64,000 nt of DNA from Bacillota bacterium (GTDB lineage: Bacteria > Bacillota > Clostridia > Acetivibrionales > Acetivibrionaceae). The translations under genes were made by a program, and so were the position numbers. A model generated the notes under the pieces. It saw only the letters and a program-made list of their open reading frames with translations. It had not been told where the DNA came from and searched no databases. This document shows, piece after piece, positions 18,101 through 25,747 of this stretch; position 1 is the stretch's first letter, and every line of letters starts with the position of its first letter. The DNA is taken from the NCBI GenBank assembly GCA_023421115.1, contig JAEZUI010000154.1, forward strand, positions 1 through 64,000, given 5' to 3'.

Positions 18101-18718
18101 ATCATTAAAATTCTTCTCACTGACCGTTTCTAAGTTTTCTAAACCAATGTATAACTCTTTTAAATCGATCCCAGTTTTTTCACATACCTCAGCTAACCTT
18201 TTTGAGGATTCTTCTCCCGAGTTCCATTTATCAAGAAGTGCTTTTGCTTCGTAAAAGTAACTTTTAAAACATATTTTGATATTGTTCTTATCCAGTTCCT
18301 TTTTCAAAGAATATGAAATGCATTTATCGAACTCTGGAAAATCCGAATAAACTGGAACCACAAGATACGGTCTGTCCTCTTTCACATATCCTTCAAGAAA
18401 GCTGGCTAACGCTACATCATATTTGCCAATGGACTGACAAAAGGTCTTAAACCCTTCTCCCCAAACATTGATATGCCCCAAAATCGCACAAAGAACAGTA
18501 AGTAAATGCGACTTTCCAGTACCATATGAACCATACAGAATTCTAGAATGTACATCATTATTCTTTTCAATTATACTATATAAGTACTCTCCAATAATCT
18601 CTGTTGTTGTGACATTGGGAATAAATCCTGCCAACTTCTCTTCGTCTTTTAAATCTAAAAAAACATTTGCGGAATACTTATATTGCTTCTTTTTTGTTAT
18701 CAACTCTAAATAATTCAT
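15194..18718 (-). CDS. Large AAA+ ATPase of the DNA-sulfur island
   Basis: The 1174-aa protein has an N-terminal P-loop LYGSYGTGKSHLL (Walker A at 63-70) and a Walker B-like VFVFDEFGRYIED near 244. After these comes a very long helical region without other recognisable catalytic motifs. Layout and length resemble BrxC/PglY-type and related defence ATPases that couple recognition to modification or restriction. Its ATG overlaps the stop of the DUF4007 gene by four bases, so the two are translationally coupled. Phage-defence use is inferred from context. I do not see the phosphatase or methylase that a BREX locus would need. Confidence 0.75.
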   Translation of the reverse strand: MNYLELITKKKQYKYSANVFLDLKDEEKLAGFIPNVTTTEIIGEYLYSIIEKNNDVHSRILYGSYGTGKSHLLTVLCAILGHINVWGEGFKTFCQSIGKYDVALASFLEGYVKEDRPYLVVPVYSDFPEFDKCISYSLKKELDKNNIKICFKSYFYEAKALLDKWNSGEESSKRLAEVCEKTGIDLKELYIGLENLETVSEKNFNDVFKGMTFGATFVSETGNLLDNIELANQAIHETHRGIVFVFDEFGRYIEDSGEDVKVKVIQDLAEYCDHSEYDDYLILVSHKQLSLYMDKMKKDLSEEWKKIEGRFKSTSINIKYDQCLSLIPHIIPKTSKWEKFKRKYETELNELYNQAWEFKGFLLPPEGGNPFEGGFPLHPITLYALDRLSKKVAQNERTIFTYLASDEDNSLFTQLKSFKADKFHFIGLDNIYDYFESNIRSFRSTEVYLVYKKFQYALNKLGNIEENKLEIRVLKAMTVIYIISDSAILAADRDTLTHVIDCDDEEVITAIENIEKLKIIKFMRQYGYYDFLDSSIYDLDLMIDEKIESISDDMAIATLNEEFSAFVIYPHAYNLTYHMNRIFAPVFVQKNEMNKKSFLRTLPKYYDGIIAFVMDKDFDEKEYAAIDGLPKRMIMLINRDAEMVRHEVKRFIAIKYFYSKREELKKDDPTVEKELGLYLEEQRGIINDIVNQWRFLETEKIIPFMNGNVLDIRSDVELSEVASELMKNIFSDTLIVNNDLINKNMISGAIRVARNKALTYIIEDDDIMKNCAPLSPEHTIIRSVLSKNGLFNGETIDRLNSFPDGKDAGTPVKKALEKFLKKCQVAQTVFAEIYNVLKEPPFGLRDGYISILIANALRTYENVSLYFHGSERDYSLEELLKALENPDDYTLYICNWQREQIEYIEGLERIFANHRSKQSKNRLKELHTAMNRHFIAISKAARTTDRFVSDKTKQYRDIMSVSYKDYNRFFFEILKQISVDEQELVMQIETIRQELENVPSLQIISVEKVIRKVFGIEDGADIVQWLHKKYKDDWSLKKHKAFDYHTNSLLEYLQNINVDESDSQIIQYVAKLVTGFEIEYWNDSKIEDFEEKFENIIQQLDEYELRDEMNDNEIKIVIQDGNMESKTTQFDKKELSGNSQIMFNKMKSTLDNFGQAISYEEKMQVIAKLLDEIM

Positions 18719-19602
18719 ATTCTATCGTTCCTCGTATAATACTTTTCTAAAAGTTTTGAATAATCTATGTCAACAAGCTCAATAAATCTATTGCCAAAAT
18801 TATTATTTAAGTTGACATATTTTTTGTTTTCTGCCTCCAATAAAGCCTCTATTAGTTTTGAATATCGCATATTGTAATACTTTCCTATCTGCCTTTTTTC
18901 TTCCATTAGCTTATCAATGCTAATCTGCATACCTGCATGTTCAGCATCAGTATTATCCATAGCAATAGAATAAATCAATAGTTCAACTGGCACATCACTC
19001 TTAGTCAACTGTGCCTTTTCAATTTTCTTTTTTTTATTTACAAACAAAATCCTTAATGGTGCTAAAAAAGGATATGTGTCTTCATCCATAATGCTCTTTA
19101 GATCAAACGTTTTTTCACTAATATAGGTATTTCTTAAGCAGTTATATTCTTTATCTACAGCATCTTTCTTAATTGTCAAACCATTTACAGCAAGATAGGA
19201 ATGAAATGCGCCAGAAAATATTTCTTTATCAATCTCTGAACTGTCCCACTCATTAAAAAGCCAATACCACGCCGTTGCTTCTTCTTTATTCAAAGCAAGA
19301 TTACGATGTAAAAGCAGCAACGAGCCATTTTTCTGAAAGTACTTATCATTTTCATCCAATATACGAAACAAATCTGTAGGTGCTTGCTGAATACCTTCAG
19401 GTAATTTATTTTCCATTGTTAATCCCAAAGCCACTGACCAATATCTTAAAGCCTTGATCATAATCCTTCCAAGACCAATATTGTCAATAGCCATTTGCTC
19501 ATTACTTGGAGTAAATATCATGTCATTCTCATTTACTGCCTGAATAATTTTAGTTCCCCATCCGCTTCTCATATAAAAACTGCCATGCTTATTTACAATC
19601 AT
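18715..19602 (-). CDS. DUF4007 family protein
   Basis: The N-terminal part shows the DUF4007 pattern: NKHGSFYMRSGW, then IFTPSNEQMAIDNIGLG and an ALRYWSVALGL segment. The start is set at ATG 19602, nine bases after AGGAAGG; the frame is open to an ATG at 19629 that overlaps the regulator gene. DUF4007 genes recur beside DndC/PAPS-reductase-like genes in phosphorothioation-type islands, which supports the assignment of the whole operon. The biochemical role is not known; the N-terminal region may be a winged-helix-like DNA-binding fold. It lies between the XRE regulator and the AAA ATPase. Confidence 0.75.
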   Translation of the reverse strand: MIVNKHGSFYMRSGWGTKIIQAVNENDMIFTPSNEQMAIDNIGLGRIMIKALRYWSVALGLTMENKLPEGIQQAPTDLFRILDENDKYFQKNGSLLLLHRNLALNKEEATAWYWLFNEWDSSEIDKEIFSGAFHSYLAVNGLTIKKDAVDKEYNCLRNTYISEKTFDLKSIMDEDTYPFLAPLRILFVNKKKKIEKAQLTKSDVPVELLIYSIAMDNTDAEHAGMQISIDKLMEEKRQIGKYYNMRYSKLIEALLEAENKKYVNLNNNFGNRFIELVDIDYSKLLEKYYTRNDRI

Positions 19603-19621
19603 TGCTATATATTCCTTCCTA

Positions 19622-19834
19622 CTACTCATCTAAATATGGAATTTTTTCAACTATGTCCCCTATGTCACATTCTAAAACATCACATATTTTTTCAAGAACC
19701 TTTAGCGTAACTGGTTCATCTTTTGACATCTTTGCCATTGTCCCTGCACTAATTCCAGTTTCCTGACACAAAGTACCCTTGTTTATTTCTTTGTCAATCA
19801 TTAGTTTCCATAATTTTTTGTAAGATACCGCCAT
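19622..19834 (-). CDS. XRE-family helix-turn-helix regulator
   Basis: The 70-aa protein is a single Cro/C1-type helix-turn-helix domain. It begins MAVSYKKLWKLMIDKEINKG and contains the recognition segment ETGISAGTMAKMSKDEPVTL and the usual VLEKICDVLECDIGDIVE ending. It is the first gene of the sulfur island and is almost certainly an autoregulator of the operon, probably binding near the promoter just upstream. It is widely present in clostridial accessory loci. Confidence 0.85.
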   Translation of the reverse strand: MAVSYKKLWKLMIDKEINKGTLCQETGISAGTMAKMSKDEPVTLKVLEKICDVLECDIGDIVEKIPYLDE

Positions 19835-19865
19835 AATTTACCTACCTTATCGTGCCATAAGTATA

Positions 19866-19894
19866 CGAATATCAAATGTGCTAAATTGTGTCAA
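19866..19894 (-). promoter_or_regulatory. Candidate sigma-A promoter of the DNA-sulfur operon
   Basis: On the minus strand TTGACA (19894-19889) is followed after 17 bases by TATTCG (19871-19866), about 30 bases before the XRE gene start. The -35 is consensus and the -10 is weak. A GTATAC palindrome (19861-19866) overlaps the -10 and could be part of an operator for the XRE protein. The rest of the 19835-20131 spacer is very AT-rich with no gene seen. Confidence 0.4.
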
Positions 19895-20131
19895 ACTTCA
19901 TATGCACATTAACTAAATTTTAACACACATCTTCATATTTTTGAAGTTTATTTCTACTTTTTTATTGTTATTCTCCATATTTAAAATTTGAAAAGTCTAC
20001 ATAAAGAACACTTAAACTATCATAGAATAGAGATAAACATAATTTATATTTTAACATTAATATTTTAATAATTAACAATAATTAACAATACTTTCTTCTC
20101 ATAAATATATTTTTTATTTCAGCTATACATT

Positions 20132-20632
20132 TCAAGGGGATGCATCTTTGGGCTGCTCCCCAGCCCATGAAAATTCATAACTGTTATATCTAGTATCCTT
20201 TCCATTTATCTCACGAAAATCATCATTACTCAACTGTTCCTTAAGCCCACTATTTACACTATCTTTTTTAACTACCACCTTTTCCAAACAGCCTTCACTC
20301 TTGTAATTTTTCCCCTTCACCTCATTGACTTCCTGTTTTTCATCCTTCTTTGGCTCCACAATATTCAGCGTATACAAATTTGAAGTCTGTCCCCCATGTT
20401 TACGCTCCTTATCAAATCTTGCTTTCTTAACAACAAACCCCGCCTTAACCAAATCATCCAATGCTCGCTTTACTGTATTAACACTATATCCACATTCTCT
20501 TGCTATTGTCCTAATTGAAGGAAAGCATTGACCTTCTTTATTGCAATGTAGAGCAAGACAATTCAGAACAAGCCTTGCTCTTGGTTTTAAATCTGATTGA
20601 AAAGCATTTGTCATAAATTCAATTTTCGCCAT
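20132..20632 (-). CDS. Helix-turn-helix (HTH_36-type) replication/transfer regulator
   Basis: The 166-aa protein has an N-terminal winged-helix domain: LKPRARLVLNCLALHC, FPSIRTIARECGYSVNTV and KRALDDLVKAGFVVKK. This pattern is used by plasmid and ICE replication-initiator-like regulators. The C-terminal third is polar and low in complexity. It is the last gene of the conjugation block, 40 bases after the CpaE-like gene. An ICE regulator or initiator role is likely; the operator is not visible. Confidence 0.7.
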   Translation of the reverse strand: MAKIEFMTNAFQSDLKPRARLVLNCLALHCNKEGQCFPSIRTIARECGYSVNTVKRALDDLVKAGFVVKKARFDKERKHGGQTSNLYTLNIVEPKKDEKQEVNEVKGKNYKSEGCLEKVVVKKDSVNSGLKEQLSNDDFREINGKDTRYNSYEFSWAGEQPKDASP

Positions 20633-20672
20633 GATATCCTCCTGTAAGTGTTTCAGGGAGATTTTAATCTCC

Positions 20673-21707
20673 CTAATCCTTTAGAATAAATTCTTCAATA
20701 ATAGACCGATAGATATGCCCATTTACATTATCACTAAATAAATCATGTGAAGCTTCCGCAATCACCAACTCTTCTCCAAAGGTTGTTTTACAATCTTCCT
20801 GAAACTCCTTTGGCACACACAAGCCCATTTTAATAACAGTTAAATTTCCACATAATTTTAAAAGTTTCGAGTAGTTCTTTTCCTCATAAGGCAGAAGACT
20901 TCCACAAACCAACCTTATATCTGCATTTTTAAAAGTGCTTGTCATCTCCTTCAAAACACCGCAATCATAGATAATGAAGTTATATTCCTTATCAACTTCA
21001 TTAATCAAAAAGCAATCAACATCACCTATTGGATAATGCTCCCCTACTTTTTCATAGGTGTATCTCTCAATCAGATAATGCAAATCCCTATTCATGTTCA
21101 TTTCGATATAGCAAGCTTTGGCACCACGAGCTATCAGCCAGTTTGCAAAGTTAAAAGCCGTTACTGTTACACCGCTTCTTCGGTCAGCCCCTGCGATTGC
21201 AATTTTTACATTTTTAACTTTCCACTTATATTTTTGTATCTCTATCTCCTCTGGTTTGTTATCAATAAGCTTTATAGTTTCATGTTTTTCAGGTTGTATA
21301 AGCTGCTTATATCTTTGCATACCATCCTTACTCAAGCATTCTCTAATATCATCTTTTAACTCTTCAGCAGAAGTAGCTGTTATAATGTCAGTGACTTTCA
21401 ATTCCAATAGTTTTTCAATATATCTATTATCACTTGTGCCTGATAAAATCGCTATAATACGGCTATTAAACATCATTTGAAAAGACTGGACTGCTATTAC
21501 AAAATCTTCCAGAGTATCTTCAAAACAAGCTATATCAACCATAAAGTACTTATAGTTATGATAGTTTCTCATATCCTTCACTACAAATTGTTTTAACGAA
21601 AACCGGCCCACTAGTTTTTTTACCAGCAAATCTGATTTCTGCTCATTTTCTGCTTCCAAAAAGTCTATAAGTTCACTCTTTCCGTTACTGGACAAATATA
21701 ATAGCAT
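20673..21707 (-). CDS. CpaE/TadZ-like protein with degenerate P-loop
   Basis: The start is set at ATG 21707, seven bases after GGAGGT; the frame extends to 21794 without a better site. The 344-aa protein has a receiver-like N-terminal half and a ParA/MinD-like C-terminal half, as in TadZ/CpaE pilus-positioning proteins. The P-loop reads GADRRSGVTVT near 172 and lacks the usual lysine, so ATP hydrolysis is doubtful. It ends the conjugation/pilus operon together with the VirB4 and C39 genes. A second CpaE-like gene lies at 33578. Confidence 0.65.
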   Translation of the reverse strand: MLLYLSSNGKSELIDFLEAENEQKSDLLVKKLVGRFSLKQFVVKDMRNYHNYKYFMVDIACFEDTLEDFVIAVQSFQMMFNSRIIAILSGTSDNRYIEKLLELKVTDIITATSAEELKDDIRECLSKDGMQRYKQLIQPEKHETIKLIDNKPEEIEIQKYKWKVKNVKIAIAGADRRSGVTVTAFNFANWLIARGAKACYIEMNMNRDLHYLIERYTYEKVGEHYPIGDVDCFLINEVDKEYNFIIYDCGVLKEMTSTFKNADIRLVCGSLLPYEEKNYSKLLKLCGNLTVIKMGLCVPKEFQEDCKTTFGEELVIAEASHDLFSDNVNGHIYRSIIEEFILKD

Positions 21708-21837
21708 GTCCTGCACCTCCATTATGCAAATCATTCTTTTTATTGTGTGTATTTGAATTTGAGGTAAAAAGCAAAATAAGTCCCACAATAACAAGAACTG
21801 CGTATATAATCAATTCAATCATGATTTTTCTATTCAT
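21685..21837 (-). CDS. Small single-pass membrane protein (50 aa)
   Basis: A short frame begins with an ATG overlapping the TAG stop of the C39 peptidase gene (AATGAATAG) and ends just inside the CpaE-like gene. The product starts MNRKIMIELIIYAVLVIVGL and has one clear membrane helix (about residues 8-24) followed by a polar tail. The interlocked stop-start arrangement on both sides supports translational coupling. It may be a small subunit of the secretion apparatus; no family is recognised. Confidence 0.55.
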   Translation of the reverse strand: MNRKIMIELIIYAVLVIVGLILLFTSNSNTHNKKNDLHNGGAGHAIIFVQ

Positions 21838-22678
21838 TTTGAGCCCCCTTGCTTTCAATTATCCAGAATGGTCCCCCTGCACTTGCATGTTTACCTGCTT
21901 CATTTAATATGATTGAAAAATCCCATTCCTCTTTACTTCTTTTATTACTTGCCGGATCTGCAACAAGTATCTTTCCTTCTTTTGTTACTCCTCTAAGTAC
22001 AATAAAATGTCCACTTGAAGTAAAATGCCCTTTTGACATAATAGCTACTACAAGCTTGCCTGATGATAAAGCATCCACAATACGCTGGGATTCACTCGCT
22101 AAACACCCATAGACATTCAATCCAAAAGCTTTTGCAGCCCCCGGAATTAATGTATGATACGAACCACTATTTTCACACCAATAGCCCTTTTCATATGCCC
22201 ATTTTGCCATTTGAATAGGATCTATTGTAGTATCTGTAAGGCTTGATACAACCATAGCCATTGAAGTGGGCCCACAAGCATATCCCCCAATATTATCTGT
22301 TCCATAGGGTTTATCCGCCCATCTACTATCAAGCTGATTATAATAAACAACTGGGGTTTCACCTTCTTTGGATATAGTTACTCCCTCAAAACTTTGTCCA
22401 TAGCTTTCAACATAATCTGTATCAGTCTCCAATATACTTTGATACATTCCAAAATCATTTTGTAGTTGTTCTACCTGAATCAAGGAATCGCTGTCAAAGA
22501 ACTGCCCTAGAAATCCCAGTGGATTGGTAAGAATATAAAATAACATCGTAACAATCAGCAAAACAGATAATATAGGAGCAAGGATAAGTATCAAAAGCTT
22601 TTTCCTTGTTTCTGCATCAGTAGCTGCTTTAATAGCCAACTGTGCAACTATCTTTGCGACAACAGGATCAACTGCCAT
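21830..22678 (-). CDS. Membrane-anchored C39-like cysteine peptidase of the transfer apparatus
   Basis: ATG 22678 is preceded by GAGAGGTGG. After about 30 residues comes one membrane segment (LILILAPILSVLLIVTML) and then an extracellular Peptidase_C39_2-like domain. This has a catalytic Cys in YACGPTSMAM (about 135), a His in HFIVLRGV and an Asp in VADPASN. In conjugative elements of Gram-positive bacteria a membrane-tethered hydrolase next to virB4 usually remodels cell wall or processes surface proteins. Here a peptidase replaces the usual lytic transglycosylase/NlpC protein. Substrate unknown. Confidence 0.7.
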   Translation of the reverse strand: MAVDPVVAKIVAQLAIKAATDAETRKKLLILILAPILSVLLIVTMLFYILTNPLGFLGQFFDSDSLIQVEQLQNDFGMYQSILETDTDYVESYGQSFEGVTISKEGETPVVYYNQLDSRWADKPYGTDNIGGYACGPTSMAMVVSSLTDTTIDPIQMAKWAYEKGYWCENSGSYHTLIPGAAKAFGLNVYGCLASESQRIVDALSSGKLVVAIMSKGHFTSSGHFIVLRGVTKEGKILVADPASNKRSKEEWDFSIILNEAGKHASAGGPFWIIESKGAQNE

Positions 22679-22743
22679 ATAAACCACCTCTCATATATGA
22701 CAAAGGCGCAGACCTTACGCAGTCTGCACCCAATCACACTATT

Positions 22744-24582
22744 TTATCTTCCGCCAGCTTTCCCCATGTAATTAAACTTATATTCCGGAATTTCAAAATT
22801 TACATGTAGTCGTTTGGAACCTATGACAAACAATGCATGCCCACGTCGTTTACTCTCCAAAAGTTCTTCCTCTGCTTCTGTCAGATTATAAAGTTCTTTG
22901 GTTTCTTTTAGATTCTGACCGTCACATCCCATAATCAGCTTAATACATGGAATATCCAAAAGGGCTTGTCCATACATTTTAATCTCCGGAGAAAGAAAGT
23001 CTACTACACTATGAGAAATAATAATCAAGCCTGCTTCATACTTTCTTGCTCTCTTTTCTACATTTCTCAGAAAAACAAGACTTTGTGGCACTTGAGGATC
23101 AATCATCAGATATGCTTCGTCACATATTAAAAGTACTCTTTCTGTTCTGTCCTTACTCATTTCTTCCCAGCACCAACCTAAAAGGTTAAAATACTGCGTC
23201 CTTTTTATATTGTCACTTGTATTCTGAAGGCTATGTGTATCCAAGCAGACACATCTTGTATGGGTTTCTATAGTACTTTTCCCATTCCACAAAAAGCTAT
23301 CACTACCATTTGCAATGTCATATAAAAGCAGAGACAAATCCTTATAGCCCTGATTAGTTTTATTTGCTTTCACTTTTTCTTCAATGAGCAAGTGCAAATC
23401 ACTAAAAGTAGGAAATTTATCACTTGAAATCCCTTTAATATCTGTATCCCAATAGATATCAAATCTGTTATAAAGCTCTACAATGCTTTGTTTTAGTATT
23501 GCTTTTTGCATGTCATTAAGACTTGGAAGATATAGTTGAAAAAAGATTTCCAGGTTCTTTACGTGAAGTGCCATATCACTCATCCCATCCACATCACCGT
23601 AAAGCTTTCCACCCTTTTCATCAGGTTCATCTTCACTGTCACAAGGTGCAGGGCGAATCTGCAAAGGGTTTATTCTTCCGTTAGTTCCACCACCAGCATT
23701 AATCCAGTCTCCACCGAGATTAATGCATAGATCTTTGTACTCGGATTCGGGGTCAATAATTATTAACTTTGTACCTTTCATATATTCAGATAGCATAATA
23801 TGCTTTATTGCTGTAGACTTACCAACTCCAGCCACTCCCATGACAACCATATTGGTATTGGTCCTATCATTGCCTCGCTTCCATGTATCTACAATAACCA
23901 AGCCCCCATTATTATCCTTGGCAAAGTAATAGCCATTGCCGTCATTAATGCCTGAACTTGCAAAAGGAAACCCTCCTACAAATGTGCTCATGGGAATGAT
24001 GCGTTGTACTATATTTTCAATGACAGGACTTGTCGGATAGGTTGGAGAAATGGTTTGTAGTCCCTCTTTTTGAAGATTTGCTAGAGTTCTGACTTTACAC
24101 TTCATCACATTCATAACACTTTCTACTCTTCTGCTAACTTTTATAAAATTCTTTTCATCATATGCTATAGGCATTATTGAGAGACTCATCAATGCTACTG
24201 TTTCTCCATTTTGGTCAATTTGAAGCATAATTCTTTCACCATCTTCTGCTGATTTTTCAGCTCTTTGACGTGTTAATGGGTCTTTTGCGCTTTCAGCAGT
24301 TCCTCGGTTTTGTATAATACTTTTACTAATGGCAGAAATTAAAGCACCATTGTCTACCGGTTTAATTCCAATAGATACAATGGTGCTTGGAATGTTTGTT
24401 ATTTTTGAAAGCCATCCAACATCAACTTTTTGGGGATACCTCACAACTCCATAGACTTTTCCGGTATTTTCACCAATAATCACGCTATTTCTTTTTATCT
24501 CAAGACCCATTGGAGTTATTACATTTAACAGTGCTTCATTTACAGGAACAAACTCCGTCTTTTGTTTTTTAATCCCAATCAT
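22744..24582 (-). CDS. virB4: VirB4-like ATPase (motor domain)
   Basis: The 612-aa protein has Walker A GVAGVGKST near 250, Walker B VLLICDEAYLM near 488, and the VirB4/TraC pattern ERKARKYEAGLIIISHS after it. It is the energy-supplying ATPase of the type IV secretion channel. Its N-terminal CagE/VirB4 domain appears reduced; a separate 227-aa gene directly upstream, overlapping by four bases, looks like the missing N-terminal half. Membership of the ICE transfer operon is clear. Confidence 0.85.
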   Translation of the reverse strand: MIGIKKQKTEFVPVNEALLNVITPMGLEIKRNSVIIGENTGKVYGVVRYPQKVDVGWLSKITNIPSTIVSIGIKPVDNGALISAISKSIIQNRGTAESAKDPLTRQRAEKSAEDGERIMLQIDQNGETVALMSLSIMPIAYDEKNFIKVSRRVESVMNVMKCKVRTLANLQKEGLQTISPTYPTSPVIENIVQRIIPMSTFVGGFPFASSGINDGNGYYFAKDNNGGLVIVDTWKRGNDRTNTNMVVMGVAGVGKSTAIKHIMLSEYMKGTKLIIIDPESEYKDLCINLGGDWINAGGGTNGRINPLQIRPAPCDSEDEPDEKGGKLYGDVDGMSDMALHVKNLEIFFQLYLPSLNDMQKAILKQSIVELYNRFDIYWDTDIKGISSDKFPTFSDLHLLIEEKVKANKTNQGYKDLSLLLYDIANGSDSFLWNGKSTIETHTRCVCLDTHSLQNTSDNIKRTQYFNLLGWCWEEMSKDRTERVLLICDEAYLMIDPQVPQSLVFLRNVEKRARKYEAGLIIISHSVVDFLSPEIKMYGQALLDIPCIKLIMGCDGQNLKETKELYNLTEAEEELLESKRRGHALFVIGSKRLHVNFEIPEYKFNYMGKAGGR

Positions 24583-25262
24583 AACGAAACGCCTCCTTTG
24601 ATAATAGGGATGCTTGGCTCAAAATTTGAATCTTCTAAATGCATGTATGCTGGATTATTTATAAGATTACATAGTCTAACAATATCCTGTTGCTCTAAAA
24701 CATCACAGCCAATACCATTATCAATAAAATTGTTCGATAAGTCCTTAGCTCTTACAAGCAAATCCTTTTGTGCTCCTTCATCATCTTTTTCCCATAGTAT
24801 TATGTAAAATTGTCGTTCCACCACTTCCCCAGTTAAGGCAAAAGTACTCATTTCAAGTATCTCCTGCTTTAAAAGTTCCTTTTGCTTTAAATCACTTGTT
24901 GTAAGTAGTTCAGACAATTCCGTAATAAGTGGTAAAATATCTACAGGTCTTGAAACAGCAACGAATTTAAATGGGTGCTGGATACCTGATATATCTGCTG
25001 TTAATTGCTTAATAATTAAGTTTTTTTCACTCTTACTGAATAAGTCGATACTAATAGGGTTGATTTTCAAAAAACACAAGACCATATTATCTCTTGTATA
25101 AAGAAATTTGTATTTGATATCTTTAACATTTACAAACTCATTTGCCGTTTTTAGCTGTTCATCCACTTGTAGCGATTTCTTACTATCGGCTTTTTTAATA
25201 TAGAGGTATGTTCCCGCCCCCATAGCTGCACAAAGCAAAATAATAATGATTGGTACTATCAT
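24579..25262 (-). CDS. Membrane-anchored VirB4 N-terminal-domain-like protein
   Basis: The 227-aa protein begins with one membrane helix (IVPIIIILLCAAMGAGTYLY), then a soluble alpha/beta domain resembling the N-terminal region of VirB4 proteins: a LCFLKINPISID strand, an FKFVAVSRPVD segment, and a YIILWEKDDE strand. It overlaps the VirB4 motor gene by four bases. I infer a VirB4 split into a membrane-anchored N-terminal subunit and a soluble motor, instead of the fused form. Confidence 0.6.
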   Translation of the reverse strand: MIVPIIIILLCAAMGAGTYLYIKKADSKKSLQVDEQLKTANEFVNVKDIKYKFLYTRDNMVLCFLKINPISIDLFSKSEKNLIIKQLTADISGIQHPFKFVAVSRPVDILPLITELSELLTTSDLKQKELLKQEILEMSTFALTGEVVERQFYIILWEKDDEGAQKDLLVRAKDLSNNFIDNGIGCDVLEQQDIVRLCNLINNPAYMHLEDSNFEPSIPIIKGGVSL

Positions 25263-25295
25263 ATAGCTTATCCTCCAATTATTCTTATATATAAA

Positions 25296-25733
25296 CTATC
25301 TCTCTAAATCTTCATCCTCTTGAAGTAAGCCTATTTTGTTCAAGAACTCTTTAACACTATAGGCTGATTCGACAACAACAGATTCTGCTTGTTGATTTAT
25401 TTCCGAATAAGAGAACTGTTCTGGTTCTTTAAACCTCTCTGTATATTTTTCAATCTGCTCATCCGTCAAAGAAATATCATCTCCATATCCATCATCACTA
25501 CATATAAAAAAAGTTCCTGCAATTATATCTCTGTTCTCAAGCTTCCGATTCCATTCAAGCCCTAAAAGCTTGCCCTCTTCATTGCAATAAATGTGTGCAT
25601 CGTCTGAGAGATAAGCGTATTCAATGCGACCACCCACTATAGCCTGCATTGCTCTGTAATCCTTTTCAATTTCTTTAACATAAGGCTGTTTTTGTGGTTC
25701 AACTACCAAAACTTTTATTTTATTTTTATCCAT
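25296..25733 (-). CDS. DUF3846 domain protein
   Basis: The 145-aa protein begins KIKVLVVEPQKQPYVKEIE and contains VGGRIEYAYL and LEWNRKLENRDIIAGTFF, the pattern of DUF3846 proteins. These are common in Gram-positive conjugative elements and phages and have no established function. It lies between the large secreted protein and the VirB4 pair in the transfer operon. Confidence 0.75.
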   Translation of the reverse strand: MDKNKIKVLVVEPQKQPYVKEIEKDYRAMQAIVGGRIEYAYLSDDAHIYCNEEGKLLGLEWNRKLENRDIIAGTFFICSDDGYGDDISLTDEQIEKYTERFKEPEQFSYSEINQQAESVVVESAYSVKEFLNKIGLLQEDEDLER

Positions 25734-25747
25734 GTTAATCCTCCTCT

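Noticed and set aside
15194..18718. Naming the large AAA ATPase BrxC/PglY and the island BREX
   Set aside because: Only the general ATPase layout is similar; no BREX methylase (PglX), phosphatase (PglZ) or Lon-like protein is present.
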